Both the position numbers and the translations under genes were made by a program. Positions 21,111-31,671 of a stretch of 64,000 bases of DNA are shown in pieces. The notes below the pieces were generated by a model, which was not told where the DNA came from, made no database searches, and saw nothing but the letters and a program-made list of their open reading frames with translations. How positions within the stretch are numbered: position 1 is the first letter of the stretch; each line of letters starts with the position of its first letter. The DNA comes from Notospermus geniculatus (Eukaryota; Nemertea; Pilidiophora; Heteronemertea; Lineidae). Where the stretch lies: the NCBI GenBank assembly GCA_002633025.1, contig NMRB01000098.1, forward strand, positions 556,763 through 620,762, written 5' to 3'.

Positions 21111-21600
21111 TCTAAATTCCCACTTACCTGTCCCATTACTGAACTCGGAAAAAATGACTAAGTCCGAAGTTGAAGATAATGGGGTGGGGGTATGGTCAGA
21201 AAAAGTAATGTTCTGGATCAATAAAAAGGACTTGTCAAGGGATATACGGTCATGTTTGCCAGGGCATGAGGTGACAAAATTTGAACACAGGAAATTTTCC
21301 AGCGCCGCCTGACATATCCAAACAATACATTCATGCATATTAGCGCGCCGTAAAGTGCACAGTCGCCATGCCCGAGTGGCAAAGCAGCCGGCCCATAGCG
21401 CAGAAGGTCTCGGGTTCGATAGGCTTTCATTTATTAGTATTTTCTTTTTTTTTCTTTTACCTTTCTCTTTTTCATCGTGTATTATACATCTTGCCCTGAC
21501 AAGGGTTCCTATCACTCGTACCGGTACTCTCGATCTCGCTCAATTCACCCTTGCCTGAAACTACCCCCATTTCCACTCGCATCGCCGCCGAGAGATGAGC
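21111..21600. other. Spacer between the two copies, with a tRNA-like SINE head
   Basis: Unique sequence relative to both copies. On the plus strand 21365-21423 has a tRNA-like internal promoter: A-box-like GCCCGAGTGGCAAAGCAGCC and B-box-like TCTCGGGTTCGATAGG. It lacks a complete cloverleaf and is followed by T-rich sequence, so it is more likely a SINE head than a tRNA gene. The left end of copy 2 should lie here or just after, but I cannot place it. Confidence 0.4.
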
Positions 21601-21602
21601 GG

Positions 21603-21677
21603 CCAATCACAGCTCTCCTAACATATTTTGTGTCAACCGCGCCTCCAGGGTTTATATAGTGAAAGACGTATATAAAA
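21603..21677 (+). promoter_or_regulatory. Likely core promoter of the RecQ-like helicase (CCAAT and TATA)
   Basis: GGCCAATCACAG (CCAAT at 21603-21607) lies 66 bases upstream of TATATAAAA (21669-21677). The TATA run is about 57 bases before the chosen start codon at 21734. The spacing is right for a simple polymerase II promoter carried by the element. It rests on motif recognition only. Confidence 0.5.
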
Positions 21678-21733
21678 TATACAGCACAGAAAGCCGGTGG
21701 TACCTGGTGACGAGGTTGGACCAGAGAAACAAA

Positions 21734-24004
21734 ATGGCATCCACTGCGGCGAGTTCCGAAGTTCATGAAGTTTTGGAATCAGAAATTCTTAAAAAGTTCA
21801 AGCTTTCGTCGCTCACTACCCATCAAAAAGAAGCAATTGATGCACTTGCATCAGGGAACGACGTTTTTGTATCCACAAAGACCGGGAGCGGGAAGTCGTT
21901 GATGTTTCAATGCGCTCCACTTGTGCACAGATTCAGGCAGCACAGGCAGGACAGTGCATGCAGTGTGGACAATGCATATGATGATGATGCAAGCAGTAGG
22001 CCTAGTGAGGTCGAGGACGATGATTCTGTTGTTGTGGTGATAGCTCCTCTGCTGGCTATCATGCAAGAGCATTGTGAAAGACTGAATTCTCTGGGGTTTA
22101 AGGCCACTTATGTGGGGAAGGACTTGTCAGAGAACCCTGATATCAAACGTGGATTGTACCAGTTCGTCTATGGGCGCCCAGAAGATATTGTTGGTAAACA
22201 GGAGTGGAGGGATGCTATTCATGGAATGTCACAAAAGCTTGCTTGTTATGTTGTGGATGAGGCTCATTCTGTGGTAAATTGGTGAGTTAATGTTTTTTTC
22301 AAAGTAGGCCGAGGCCTGTTCATTAATTACGCTAGGCCAGGGCCTGTGACTGTGCAGGCTACATCATGGAGGTATAAAATAAGACTTATTTTATACCTCC
22401 ATGGCTACATGTAGATCTTTGCTATAGCTGGTCCAATTGAAGTTGAATGTGGCAGAGCCACACAGGCCTTGGCCTAGCTACACCACACTTACACTTGCAA
22501 CACATGAACAAAATGCGGTAGTTCACACCCACTAGGCATGCAGAAGTGTAATTTTATATGACACGAGAACAATGAAGAAGAGTGGAAAAAACCTCTCTGA
22601 CAAGTTGGCTTACGCCTACATGTATCATGTCTAGAATATTGGCTAACATTGCCTAATTGCTCCAAGTCCAACCAAGGGTTGACCCCGTTACTGTAACTGA
22701 CATGACTGAGAAGGCAAGCTACTTTTAAATCCAGTCGGTGATTTGAATGCTTTCTTTTTATAAACACTCACAATTTTTTTTCTTTTGCTTACAGGGGTGA
22801 GTCGCAGCAATCCGAAGATGCATTTAGAGAGTGGTTTAGCCGTATTGGGGAACTGCGGTCGTTATCAACTGGGACTCCTCTGATTGCTCTAACTGCCACG
22901 GCCAGTACAGCCAAGAGGAGAAAGATCATGAAAAGCCTGGGAATGCCACCAATGAAAACAAAAGAAATACTTGACAGTCCTGATCGGCCCAACATTAAAC
23001 TGTCAGTGCTGAAAGTTAAGCCCAGCACATCACTGAAGATTGTGTTTGGATGGTTACTTTCGAATGTGCAGGCAGACTTTCCAAGACACGTGATTTTCTG
23101 TCGGAAAAGGGAGGAGTGTAGCCAGCTGTATGAACTGTTTCTTAGGGAAAAGAAAGGTGCATATGTTGAAATGTATCATTCGAAAACACCCGATCATATC
23201 AAGGAAGACATAAGGGAAGATATGAAAAATCCTGAAGGGAAAGTTCGGATTCTGTTTTGTACGAATGCTGCGGGCATGGGAGTAAACTTCTGTGGTGTCA
23301 ATGAAGTGATGAACTATGGCCCCCCCAGAGAATTAGACACCCTATTGCAGCAGATGGGTCGTGCAGGTCGGGATGGTACACAGGCCCATCATCTGATGGT
23401 GTACCATGGCCGACAGCTGCGCAAAGTTGAAGACGCTTTGCAAAAGTATTTGAAGTCAGAATCCTCTTGTCGACGAGAACTGTTGATGAGTGGTTACGGC
23501 ACAGCAGTGGCAGATGGTACCTTAAAGAAACACTTGTGCTGTGATGAGTGCTCTGCCAGCTGTGAGTGTGAATCCTGTAGCATGGTCGTGGAGGATGACG
23601 ATGGTGATAAACACATTCACCCCCTTGTGAAGCATTTTAATTGTAGTGAGGAGGATGAGGATGACATTTCAGTGACAGTTTATCGAAAAAGCACAAAATC
23701 GCAGCAGACTCAGCTACATAGTTTACTTGTGGATTATCGTGATTCATTGTTGTCAAAGGATGTGCATGGTTCTGTGGTATCAGATGATTTGCAACATGGG
23801 TTTTCCCTCACTTTGATCGATCAGATCATCAATAAATGTGACAATTTGAACACCGTGAATGATATCATACATTTGACTGACATTATGTCCACCAAACAGG
23901 CTCAGGTTGTTGTTGATCTGCTATCGTTAGTGTTTCCAGGTAGCATGTACCATATGGATGAATCAACAGACAGTGATCTTGATGATGATTTCTTAGTTGA
24001 ATGA
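21734..24004 (+). CDS. RecQ-family (superfamily 2) DNA helicase, two exons, intact frame
   Basis: Exons 21734-22281 and 22795-24004, joined at a GT..AG intron with phase kept across Trp (NW|GES), give 585 residues. Motifs in order: Q-motif-like LTTHQKEAIDAL, Walker A STKTGSGKS (near residue 55), motif II VVDEAHSVVNW, motif III LIALTATAS, motif IV HVIFCRKREE, motif V FCTNAAGMGVNF, motif VI LQQMGRAGRDG. A RecQ-type zinc-binding region follows (CCDECSASCECESC). An acidic tail of about 130 residues ends it. RecQ helicases unwind DNA 3' to 5'; the family's HRDC domain is absent. I chose 21734 (MASTAASSEV) because it follows a TATA box; an in-frame ATG at 21659 lies upstream of that box. The gene is probably a transposon component rather than the host repair enzyme. 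Confidence 0.92.
22357..22410. repeat. 38-bp hairpin insertion with 8-bp duplication in the helicase intron
   Basis: The insert 22365-22402 consists of two 18-base arms (ATGGAGGTATAAAATAAG and its complement) around a single A, with one flanking C. GGCTACAT stands on both sides (22357-22364 and 22403-22410). Copy 1 has the single, empty site (GCAGGCTACATGTCGATC near 10535). Confidence 0.9.
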
Positions 24005-24193
24005 ATTTTATGCAAACCATGAATCTGGAGTCAGTATTTTCCAATAATCAGGTAATGGCTGGGCTCGAGAGTTAACACTTGATGTACATTTGTATTAGGC
24101 ATAAAAAATGTGTGTTGGATCCACTATCTGTAATACTGCCAGTACATTTTTGTAAAAAAGATGTCAGGGATTATCATAAATATAGCTTGGTTT

Positions 24194-24508
24194 CTATGAA
24201 TAAAGCTGTTTTTCTTTTTCACCACTTGTGTGAACTGAGGTGACCCTATGGACAAGAAGACCCAAACCAGCAAGAACTATTAGCCAAGAGTCTTCTGCAA
24301 TATTTATGGAAGATGTACTACATGCACCGCTTATGAAAGTGGAGATCCTCTTCTCGGTGTACAGGAAAGATGATTTCAGGTCAAAAGTTATAACTTTATG
24401 TGGAAAACCATCCTTTCGGCATCCTTTCATGATCAACTCGGTTAATCCCAGCCACTTGACGCGTGATTTAATTTCAGTATAAGTGTCCAAGACAAAGGAC
24501 TGCAACAT
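24194..24508 (-). other. Small minus-strand open frame between the two convergent genes, uncertain
   Basis: A 104-residue frame (MLQSFVLDTYTEIKSRVKWLG...) overlaps the helicase 3' untranslated region on the other strand and lies beyond the stop codon of the DUF6589-like gene. Copy 1 has it in shortened form (18697-18942) after a deletion of about 30 bases. It may be an alternative last exon or no gene at all. I recognise no domain. Confidence 0.2.
24199..24204 (+). terminator. Poly(A) signal AATAAA of the RecQ-like helicase
   Basis: AATAAA in TTTCTATGAATAAAGCTG, 195 bases past the helicase stop codon, followed by a T-rich stretch. It is conserved in copy 1. Confidence 0.6.
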
Positions 24509-24673
24509 AAAACTAGAGTGATATTCCTGGATTTTATTACATTATTAAGATTCCCTGCCTGAAAATTAAAATACAAGATTTATCATGTTTATCACAACAT
24601 GCATGGTATAACATTTGAAAGTCAAGCTCCTTGTTGATGTTAGTTGTCAAGTGCAGACAACAGTCCTTAACAA

Positions 24674-27600
24674 TTAGTCTGCCACATATGGTAAAACCAT
24701 TTCGTCCCTCTGTTTGGTTAACCATCGATGCAGGTTGTTTACCTGGATTCTCTTGAAAGGATCAACAAAACCAATGAATGTCTCGATATCCCTGCCTGGG
24801 GATAAGGTATAAAACCCAGTCTGCTTTAGTTCGTCAACTAGCCGGTTGATGTCCTCAGCTTTGCTCACTTCGGTTTTCTTGCCACTCCTAGTATGTGATC
24901 CAGACTGACTCTGCAGATTGTCAACCAGTCTCTCAAGAGACTGAAGAGTTCTTATTGCTGTTCTGGCTGTTTCAAAGTTAACGTTTGCTCCAGATGCTTT
25001 AAGACACTCTTTAAGGGCCTTAACCTGCATTTCGCACAAGTTGTCGTTGGGAATGTTTTTCCCAGCACCGCCTTTGGTGTTCACACAAACGTTCCACTTG
25101 TATTCAAAGGCCTCGCGAGGGGTGAGGATGGCTTTCTCCAAGGCCAGCATACGAAACATCCACATACGATATTTGGTATGTCCCCCCACATCATACAAAA
25201 GAAGTTCGAATTTTGCATTGCGGAAAAGTCGGTTGGCATCACCCATTTTATAGGCATCACTGGTGTCCAGTAAAATGAGAGAAATCTTCATCAGAGATGC
25301 AAAAATTTCTGCTAACTTGTCGTCGCTATGTGCCATTTCAGGAACCTCGACTTCTAACTGAATATCATGCACTTCTCTCAGGTGGCGCTTGATCCACCCA
25401 CGGTGCTTGAACACACGATCACAGTGTGGGCAGTGGTACATCTCATCCTCCTCCTTTAAGTCCTCAATATGTCTGGCTGCATTCATTCGGTCATTAACCC
25501 CATCATGGATGAGCAGCACAGCATCTCGTCCGATATCTGCTAACTTGATGTACCTGGAAACAGAACATGAACAAGTCAAGATATAGGCCTATTTGAAGTT
25601 CAAAATTGGTGAGAAAATAACATAGATGCATAAAACATTGTGTCATAGATAAATAGAGTTAATCGATGATTTCAAGTGAAATTCAGAACTGAGAAGGCAT
25701 TTATTAAGATCATTGAAACCAGATTTGTACTGATGTATGCATGGATGTCACAACTTTTAATTTTAGTCATAGCTTACTTCTGCAAAATTGCCCTAGCTTG
25801 GGTAAGTATCCATTCATTCTGCATGCCAACAGTAGTCAGAGAATGAGGTAAAGGCTTGTTTCTGATGGGTGGGGCTTCAGGGGTGTCCATCCCAAAGTGG
25901 TCCAGTGCACAGGTTACTACACAGGCTTTAAGCACATCAATCAAAAAAGTGAAATGTGGTCTGTAATAAAGAAAAAGCAAAAATTAAAAAGATCCCAGAA
26001 ATAACATTCCAAAATTCCACAAACAATAGGAAATACATGTAGCAGACATAAGGAAACACAAGATCTAATAGTTCCACCCTTTACATTCTTGGGCAGGAAA
26101 CTGAACACTTACAGCCCATGCCCCCCCCAAAATGATGGGGCAGCAGTATCCTGCCCTGACAAGAATTCCCTTGGTACATGTATGTCAAGATGGATAACAG
26201 ACATGACAAAGTGACCATGAATGGACGTGCATCCCATGTAGGTGGAGTGATTTTCCAGCCATTCAACCGCAGTAAATTTCTGGTTCAGTATTAACTTCGA
26301 TAACAACAACAGACTTATTTTAAGGCAGAAATCCACTGTTGTGTGTAAAAAATTACCTGAATGTTTTGACCACAGCATCTGGACCATGCACATCCCGTCT
26401 ATTGATCAAGTTCCGTAACTGATACAAAGTACCTCGATCATTTCCCGATGCCTCCTTATAGAATGTCTGATAGATAAACTGAAACAAGAAAAAAGAGATG
26501 TCCTCAATAAATGCATGAAAGAATGCAGAAAAAGGTGCACTTGAGATATTTCTATTTATTTCTTGCCTGCAGCTGCTCCGGTTGAAACACATGTTCTGCA
26601 TCACTCTCAGACTCAGTATATTAAAAGTTCAACAAATGCCATACATGTAAGATCCAAGGACAGTGCAGGGTTACAATTACAAGATGGTGCAAAGATACAG
26701 TAAACTCTGTATAGGTTGGCACTGTTTACGTTAGGGAAACACTTTGCTTGGCTCCCAAAGTGTCTATGTACTTGTATGCAGACTTGACTGTACATGCATT
26801 TAAGGTTAGTAATTAATTATAACTGAATAATTTTCATGCTTGATCAACAAATGAGAATTCATTTATGTGCAGGTGCACGATTAGTTAATGAAGGAGGATG
26901 AAATGTTAGGAAAGGAATAAAACATCAGGCAACAAAAAAAGAGGGAGCTGAAAATGTGAAGAAAGCGGCAGAGAACAAAATGCAAATGATCAACAGACGG
27001 TTTTTAGTTTTTTTAACTGTAATGTTGGGATAACTTGGAACAAAGAAGAACTGAACATGAACAGTCAACATGGAGTTAATTAAGTTACCAATGTTAGGTT
27101 CATTAAGCGATGCAGTCCCTCTGGTCTGTGGACAATGCCACCAAGCCTTTCATACACTGTTTGGCCATTTAGCATTGCCTTCTGGGCACTGTACGCCCTT
27201 TCGTTTGTCAAGACATCTCCACCAAAGACAATTTTTTCAATGGCCTCGGGAGGATCACTGACTGTGTGAGGCACGAAGTTTTCGTGAATCCAGAGAAGAA
27301 TGTCAATCATGTCTTCACTTTTATTTTCGGACTTGTCAAGCAAGTCAAGAATGACAAACTCGCTTTTCTCTTTCAATTCATTCGTGAACGGGTGCTCAAT
27401 CATTCGTGGAAACGCTTCCTTGTACGCTGACAAAAATGGCAAATTATCTAAGAGCATCCAAGCAATGTGATGACAGAAATTGTCATCCAGCTCCTGGCAG
27501 TCTTCTTGACTCGGCAAAAATTCAACAGTGTCTAAAGTTCTAATGTCTCTTTTCGATGCATTATCTGGAAGTATGGGGTGTGTGATGCGTTTCTTCAATC

Positions 27601-29828
27601 CCAGATTCAGAAACCAGTGCAGACTTTTCCTTTGTCGAGAAGCAGTCATATAGGTAGGGTTTACTGTGACATCACAGTTGTCTGAGATGATATCATATGT
27701 GCAATGCAGGGGCGAGTCTGAGATGAAGATGCTGCTATCACCTGGGCACAACTCTGTAGGGAAGTGGTTACAAGACTTGCCGACTGTTGTAGCCGATGTG
27801 CTGCATGAGTACACTGGGACAGTGTTGTACGGGTAGTGGCATTTGAGGGAAGACACAAATGAGGGTGCGGGTGAGGTTTCAGACAAGAGTAGCTCTTCAC
27901 CCTGGCACAAATCTAGCTTGACATTGTGGTACTGGTACAAACCTTTTTGAAATCCTCCATCCTATGTAAAACTGCTGAAGACAGAACCCCTCTCCGATCA
28001 GTGAACATCTGGACCATGCTTGCGATCCAACGTCCCTCAATCCCTTTCCTGGTTGACCCAATCATTTTTTCCACATTAAGAGAGTGTGCTTCGGCTATCT
28101 GGCGTTTCTTCTTCAGGAGAGCACTCGTACCAACGGAAGAACCTACCCTCTGCATCAGATTGATGGTCTACATAGCAAGAAAATAGCATTAGTACAACTG
28201 ACTGATACCAGATACTGACTGAGTGATACTCATGTGAATGTGATGGCACAAGGCCAAAATGGGGGCAAGTCCAATCAGCTTCTTGCCCATGAGGACAACA
28301 GACCAAGGCTGATAGCAGATAAATTTCATGACGTAGGAATACTCACCTTCTGTCGCTCCACCATGGTCAAGGGCAAGGCCAGCAATATAGCCCAACCGAC
28401 AAAGGTCCTTATTCCTGGTTTTCAGCAACACTGCTGTCCCAAAGCACGAGCTTGGAGAATGCTCAATGCTCCTTGCCGGTTATGGCTTTTATTGTGGCAT
28501 CTAACAGGGGGCTCTTCGCTTGCATTTCCTCCTCCATCTCCTTGAATTTAAAATTCATCAACTCCTCTGGGTCAGTCTGGCGCAGAATTGAAGATGTTGT
28601 ATGTCCACTGATGTTGCTACACTATCCCGATGTAGGTCATTCAACAGTAACCTTTGCAGATGTGGCTTCAATTCCTCACATGAGTAAACTGCATGAGCAA
28701 TGCTGCGATTCTCCCTCCGATTCACTATTGCCTGGCATAACTTATGCAAGTGTGGTTTCACAGTCACCGTCTTCGGCTTAGTGGGGTATTCGATGGTTAT
28801 CTGCAAGACAAGATGATTGTTGAGGGCTAGCCTGTAAGCCATGTATTTCATTCAATTTGACATGGTACATTTCTATCAGTGTGTACACGCACATAGTTTA
28901 CTGTGAAGTTAATTGCCACTGACATTTTCTTTCTGTAATGTCACTCTACAAGCCTAAAAATACAAATACTCTAGGCCTCAGTAAACATAACTTCTGTCTC
29001 CAAAAATTAAAAGTATGCCTACCTTTATAACTCGTGGCTTGTCCGCAATTTCTACTGCATCCGTTGAAGGCAGTTCATCCGCACAAGCTACCAGCAGGCC
29101 TAGGCCTAGGCCTAAATCGTTCTCACCCTCCTCCTCCTCATCAACATCATCACCACAATGCAACAGACCAAACTTGTTTGTTGATGTGTCAAGGCGTTTC
29201 CTCCCAGGAGTACGTACTTCTGCATGACTGGCAGGGGACAGGATCAGCTTTCTCTTGGGCCTTCCGGCAGTGATATTCGCATCCGGTGGAGTAGCCACTG
29301 GTTTGAAGCGCTTGCTGGGGGGCAGAGATGGCGGGGTCCTGGTACTGACATGCTGCGATGGAGTTCTTGGCAAAGTCCTACTGTCACTAGGCCTAGTAGT
29401 AGTGTCAGTGCCCAACTGTGCATGACGATGCCAGGCATGGCCATGATGGGCAGAGGGAGGAGCAGCATGAGCATGATGAGCAAGGCAACCTGTCAGACTC
29501 ACACTTTTAGGCAACCCTCTCGACACTGAGAGGGTTCTCAGACCAGGTTTCAAGGTGTAGCGTTCCTTTAGTTTGCTATAAATGTCTTGCTCTCCTCAAT
29601 TAGCTTCTGCTGGCGAGTTTTTATTTCGTTGTCCAATTTCAGCAGTTTGTTGATAGAATTGAAATCTGCACGGCAGATGATCTCACTGCTGCGATCACTC
29701 TGAACCGGTTTTCTGCCTTCAAGGCACTCCAAAATCGGTAGTATTTGGTGAGCACTGCTCGAAAATATGTTCGGCCGATCTCGAGGAGGTACTTCTGTAT
29801 CACAAACCCGACACAACTTCGTCGACAT
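24674..29828 (-). pseudogene. C2H2 zinc-finger/DUF6589-like transposon protein, six exons, several frameshifts
   Basis: Exons in transcription order: 29828-29023, 28800-28347, 28167-27089, 26478-26357, 25960-25778, 25553-24674. All have GT..AG borders, and phases agree from exon 3 on. Exon 1 starts with a Cys-rich head (LCRVCDTEVPP) and a disordered, His- and Pro-rich part. Exon 3 ends with the block GGDVLTNERAYSAQ...ERLGGIVHRPEGLH, and exon 6 has a C2H2 finger (CPHCDRVFKHRGWIKRHLREVH) and GGHTKYRMWMFRML...GGAGKNIPNDN...LKASGAN. This pattern resembles what I know of DUF6589 proteins, large multicopy proteins of fungi and animals. Frame breaks lie near 29575 (GA run), 28590, 28470 and 27945. 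Some could be sequencing errors in short runs; otherwise the gene is dead. It is probably the recombinase-like partner of the helicase. Confidence 0.65.
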
Positions 29829-29971
29829 TGGGAAAAATAGGTCTAAATCGGATCCAAAAAGCCCAGGTCATGAGATGATCTGCTGATCAGCCATAACCGC
29901 ATTCGACTACTTCCTCGGGCCTTCCACGGGCCAGCGCCGGAAGGAACAAGCTGAGCGTGCGCACAACAGCC

Positions 29972-30076
29972 AGTAATCGAACGCTGTCGTGTTAGACACG
30001 AGAAACATGTGCTGTGGTTGGCTGAATATCCGCCATGACACATTACTCGTGTCTAACACGACAGCGTTCGATTACT
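29972..30076. repeat. 31-bp perfect inverted repeat with 43-nt spacer
   Basis: The arms 29972-30002 and 30046-30076 (AGTAATCGAACGCTGTCGTG and onward) pair perfectly. It lies about 145 bp upstream of the DUF6589-like start codon, near where the right end of copy 2 should be. It may be a small foldback or part of that end. I find no clear flanking duplication. Confidence 0.75.
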
Positions 30077-30657
30077 TTTGCACGCCGATGTACACTGATG
30101 TATGCGAGGGCTGTGTGCATCTCATGATCGGAAGTGACATCCTCCTTTGCATCCTGGGAAGGATCCATGAGAAGCCCACCTCGGCGGGTACACGCTGGTG
30201 ACTCAGATTTTATCGTACGCTATGCACCTACTTCCGGTATAGCAGACGAATTTTTTGAAGTACTTGAAAATGACATTTTTAGTACCTTTAGAGATCTGAA
30301 CCACCCTGCCCCTATCACACACGCAATGAACTCGGAATGTTGTTCAACTACAGTTTTTGTGAATAATGGAGCCATATTGATCTACGCGGCGAAAGTGCAT
30401 AGGAAAAGTAGGTTTCGACTACAGAAATAGGATTTCTTTCCTTCCAAGGATTCTTAGAAGAATAGTTATCGGACAAATTTATAGTCCAACATATTGTTCA
30501 TCTACGCTCTGAATGATTTTGATGTAAAGCCCATACATTTCTGGAAAATCGCATTTTTGAAAAAGTTACCGTACGCCATTCACACAGCTGGGTGTTCTTG
30601 TACCGTATGCATGCACCTAACATTTGGCATCTGGTGCAAATTGGCTTCACATAAAAA

Positions 30658-31137
30658 TCATGCCTCGCCGTTTTGTCTGAGGGGTACATTTGTCATGCTC
30701 CTTGAATATGTCATTCTCAATTGTTCTGCAGATACAGAAAAAAATCGTGTACCATCTATTTCGACTCGTACACATTTGTCGCACTTTCTATGCTTGACTC
30801 CATGGTGATGGTCGACATGGTCCTCAAAGCTGGACTTGTTATAGAACCACTTGTCACAGACAAGGCATTGCCTTCCCCTCCAACGGTCGTGCTTGGCCAC
30901 CTGATGACTTCTGAGACTTGTTTTCGCTAAAAGAAGGCCACACACCTCACACAATAGGGAGGTTTCGCAAGCGTCCGGTTAGGCCCTACGACGACGTTTA
31001 TCTATTGTGTAGGTATACCCAAACAATAGATAAACGTCGTCGTATGGCCTAACCGGGCGCTTGCGAAACCTCCCTGTTGACTTCTGGACACTAGGCGCCT
31101 CCTCTTTCACAGTAGGAGCTATATGCGCAGTAACAGC
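30658..31137 (-). pseudogene. C2H2 zinc-finger exon split by a foldback insertion
   Basis: Reading on the minus strand from an acceptor near 31137, the stretch QAVTAHIAPTVKEEAPSVQ is open up to the foldback at 31075. After the foldback it continues at 30954 with CEVCGLLLAKTSLRSH, a second finger CLVCDKWFYNKSSFEDH and a third Cys pair (CDKC). It stays open to 30658. The two fingers have the C-x2-C spacing of DNA-binding C2H2 fingers. The exon lies inside the TIR element at 30191-33023 and may be a remnant of its own gene, or of a captured host gene. No further exon is recognisable. Confidence 0.5.
30955..31075. mobile_element. Short foldback (family with GGGAGGTTTCGCA ends)
   Basis: Inverted arms of about 50 bp (AGGGAGGTTTCGCAAGCG and its complement) surround a short loop. 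The terminal motif recurs at 52276 and, inverted, near 53510, so it is a dispersed small family. It interrupts the zinc-finger exon. I find no obvious target duplication. Confidence 0.75.
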
Positions 31138-31169
31138 TTGGCTAAAAATGACCAAAAAAGAAAAACAAT

Positions 31170-31370
31170 GTTAAGGGTTAAGAAAAGTGGCTCGAAATCT
31201 CGAATTTTTGTATCTGACTAACTGCACACAAAATTGAGAAAATAAGGCTCGGAGGCCCTTCTTCTGATGCTTCCCGAGGAGCCCCGAGACTTTTTCTCAA
31301 TTTTGTTTGCGGTTAGTCACAATTTTTTGCGTCAAAAATTTCGAGTCACTTTGCATAACCCTTAAGAATA
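31170..31370. repeat. Imperfect inverted repeat, about 200 bp
   Basis: The left arm (TTAAGGGTTAAGAAAAGTGG...) pairs with the right arm (...CACTTTGCATAACCCTTAA) over roughly 85 bases each, around a GC-rich centre. No coding capacity. Confidence 0.75.
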
Positions 31371-31671
31371 CACCACAACTGTTGTCTCTGAAGTTAATGT
31401 CACAAAGGCTAACTGCAGTTTATGGGACACCCCTTTTACTCCAGCAGGTCATCTGGCATGTCTGGTTCAGCTTACAATGACATCTAATCAGATTGATATA
31501 CATGTAGTTTTGAACGAAAATCAGCACGGTATTGCCTTATTTGCAATTTGAGGTGCATGGCGTATGGTTGAAAAGGTGCATTGCGTACGGTGAATTTGCA
31601 AAATCGGCGTGTTTTCAACATTTACAAGGTGAATTTCCCACAGCTCTAATATGAATAATGTAAATAACGTA

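Larger units (their letters stand above)
21500..29970. mobile_element. Copy 2 of the RecQ/DUF6589 two-gene element (ends uncertain)
   Basis: The unit holds the helicase gene (plus, 21734-24004) and the DUF6589-like gene (minus, 29828-24674), transcribed toward each other with their 3' ends about 670 bp apart. Repetition of the helicase and the last three partner exons at 10.3-21.1 kb, and a third degenerate helicase start at 35.1 kb, point to a mobile, multicopy unit. Helicase-bearing DNA transposons have been described (for example the Academ/AcademH group), and this may belong near them. I found no terminal inverted repeat or target duplication, so both borders are approximate. Confidence 0.55.
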
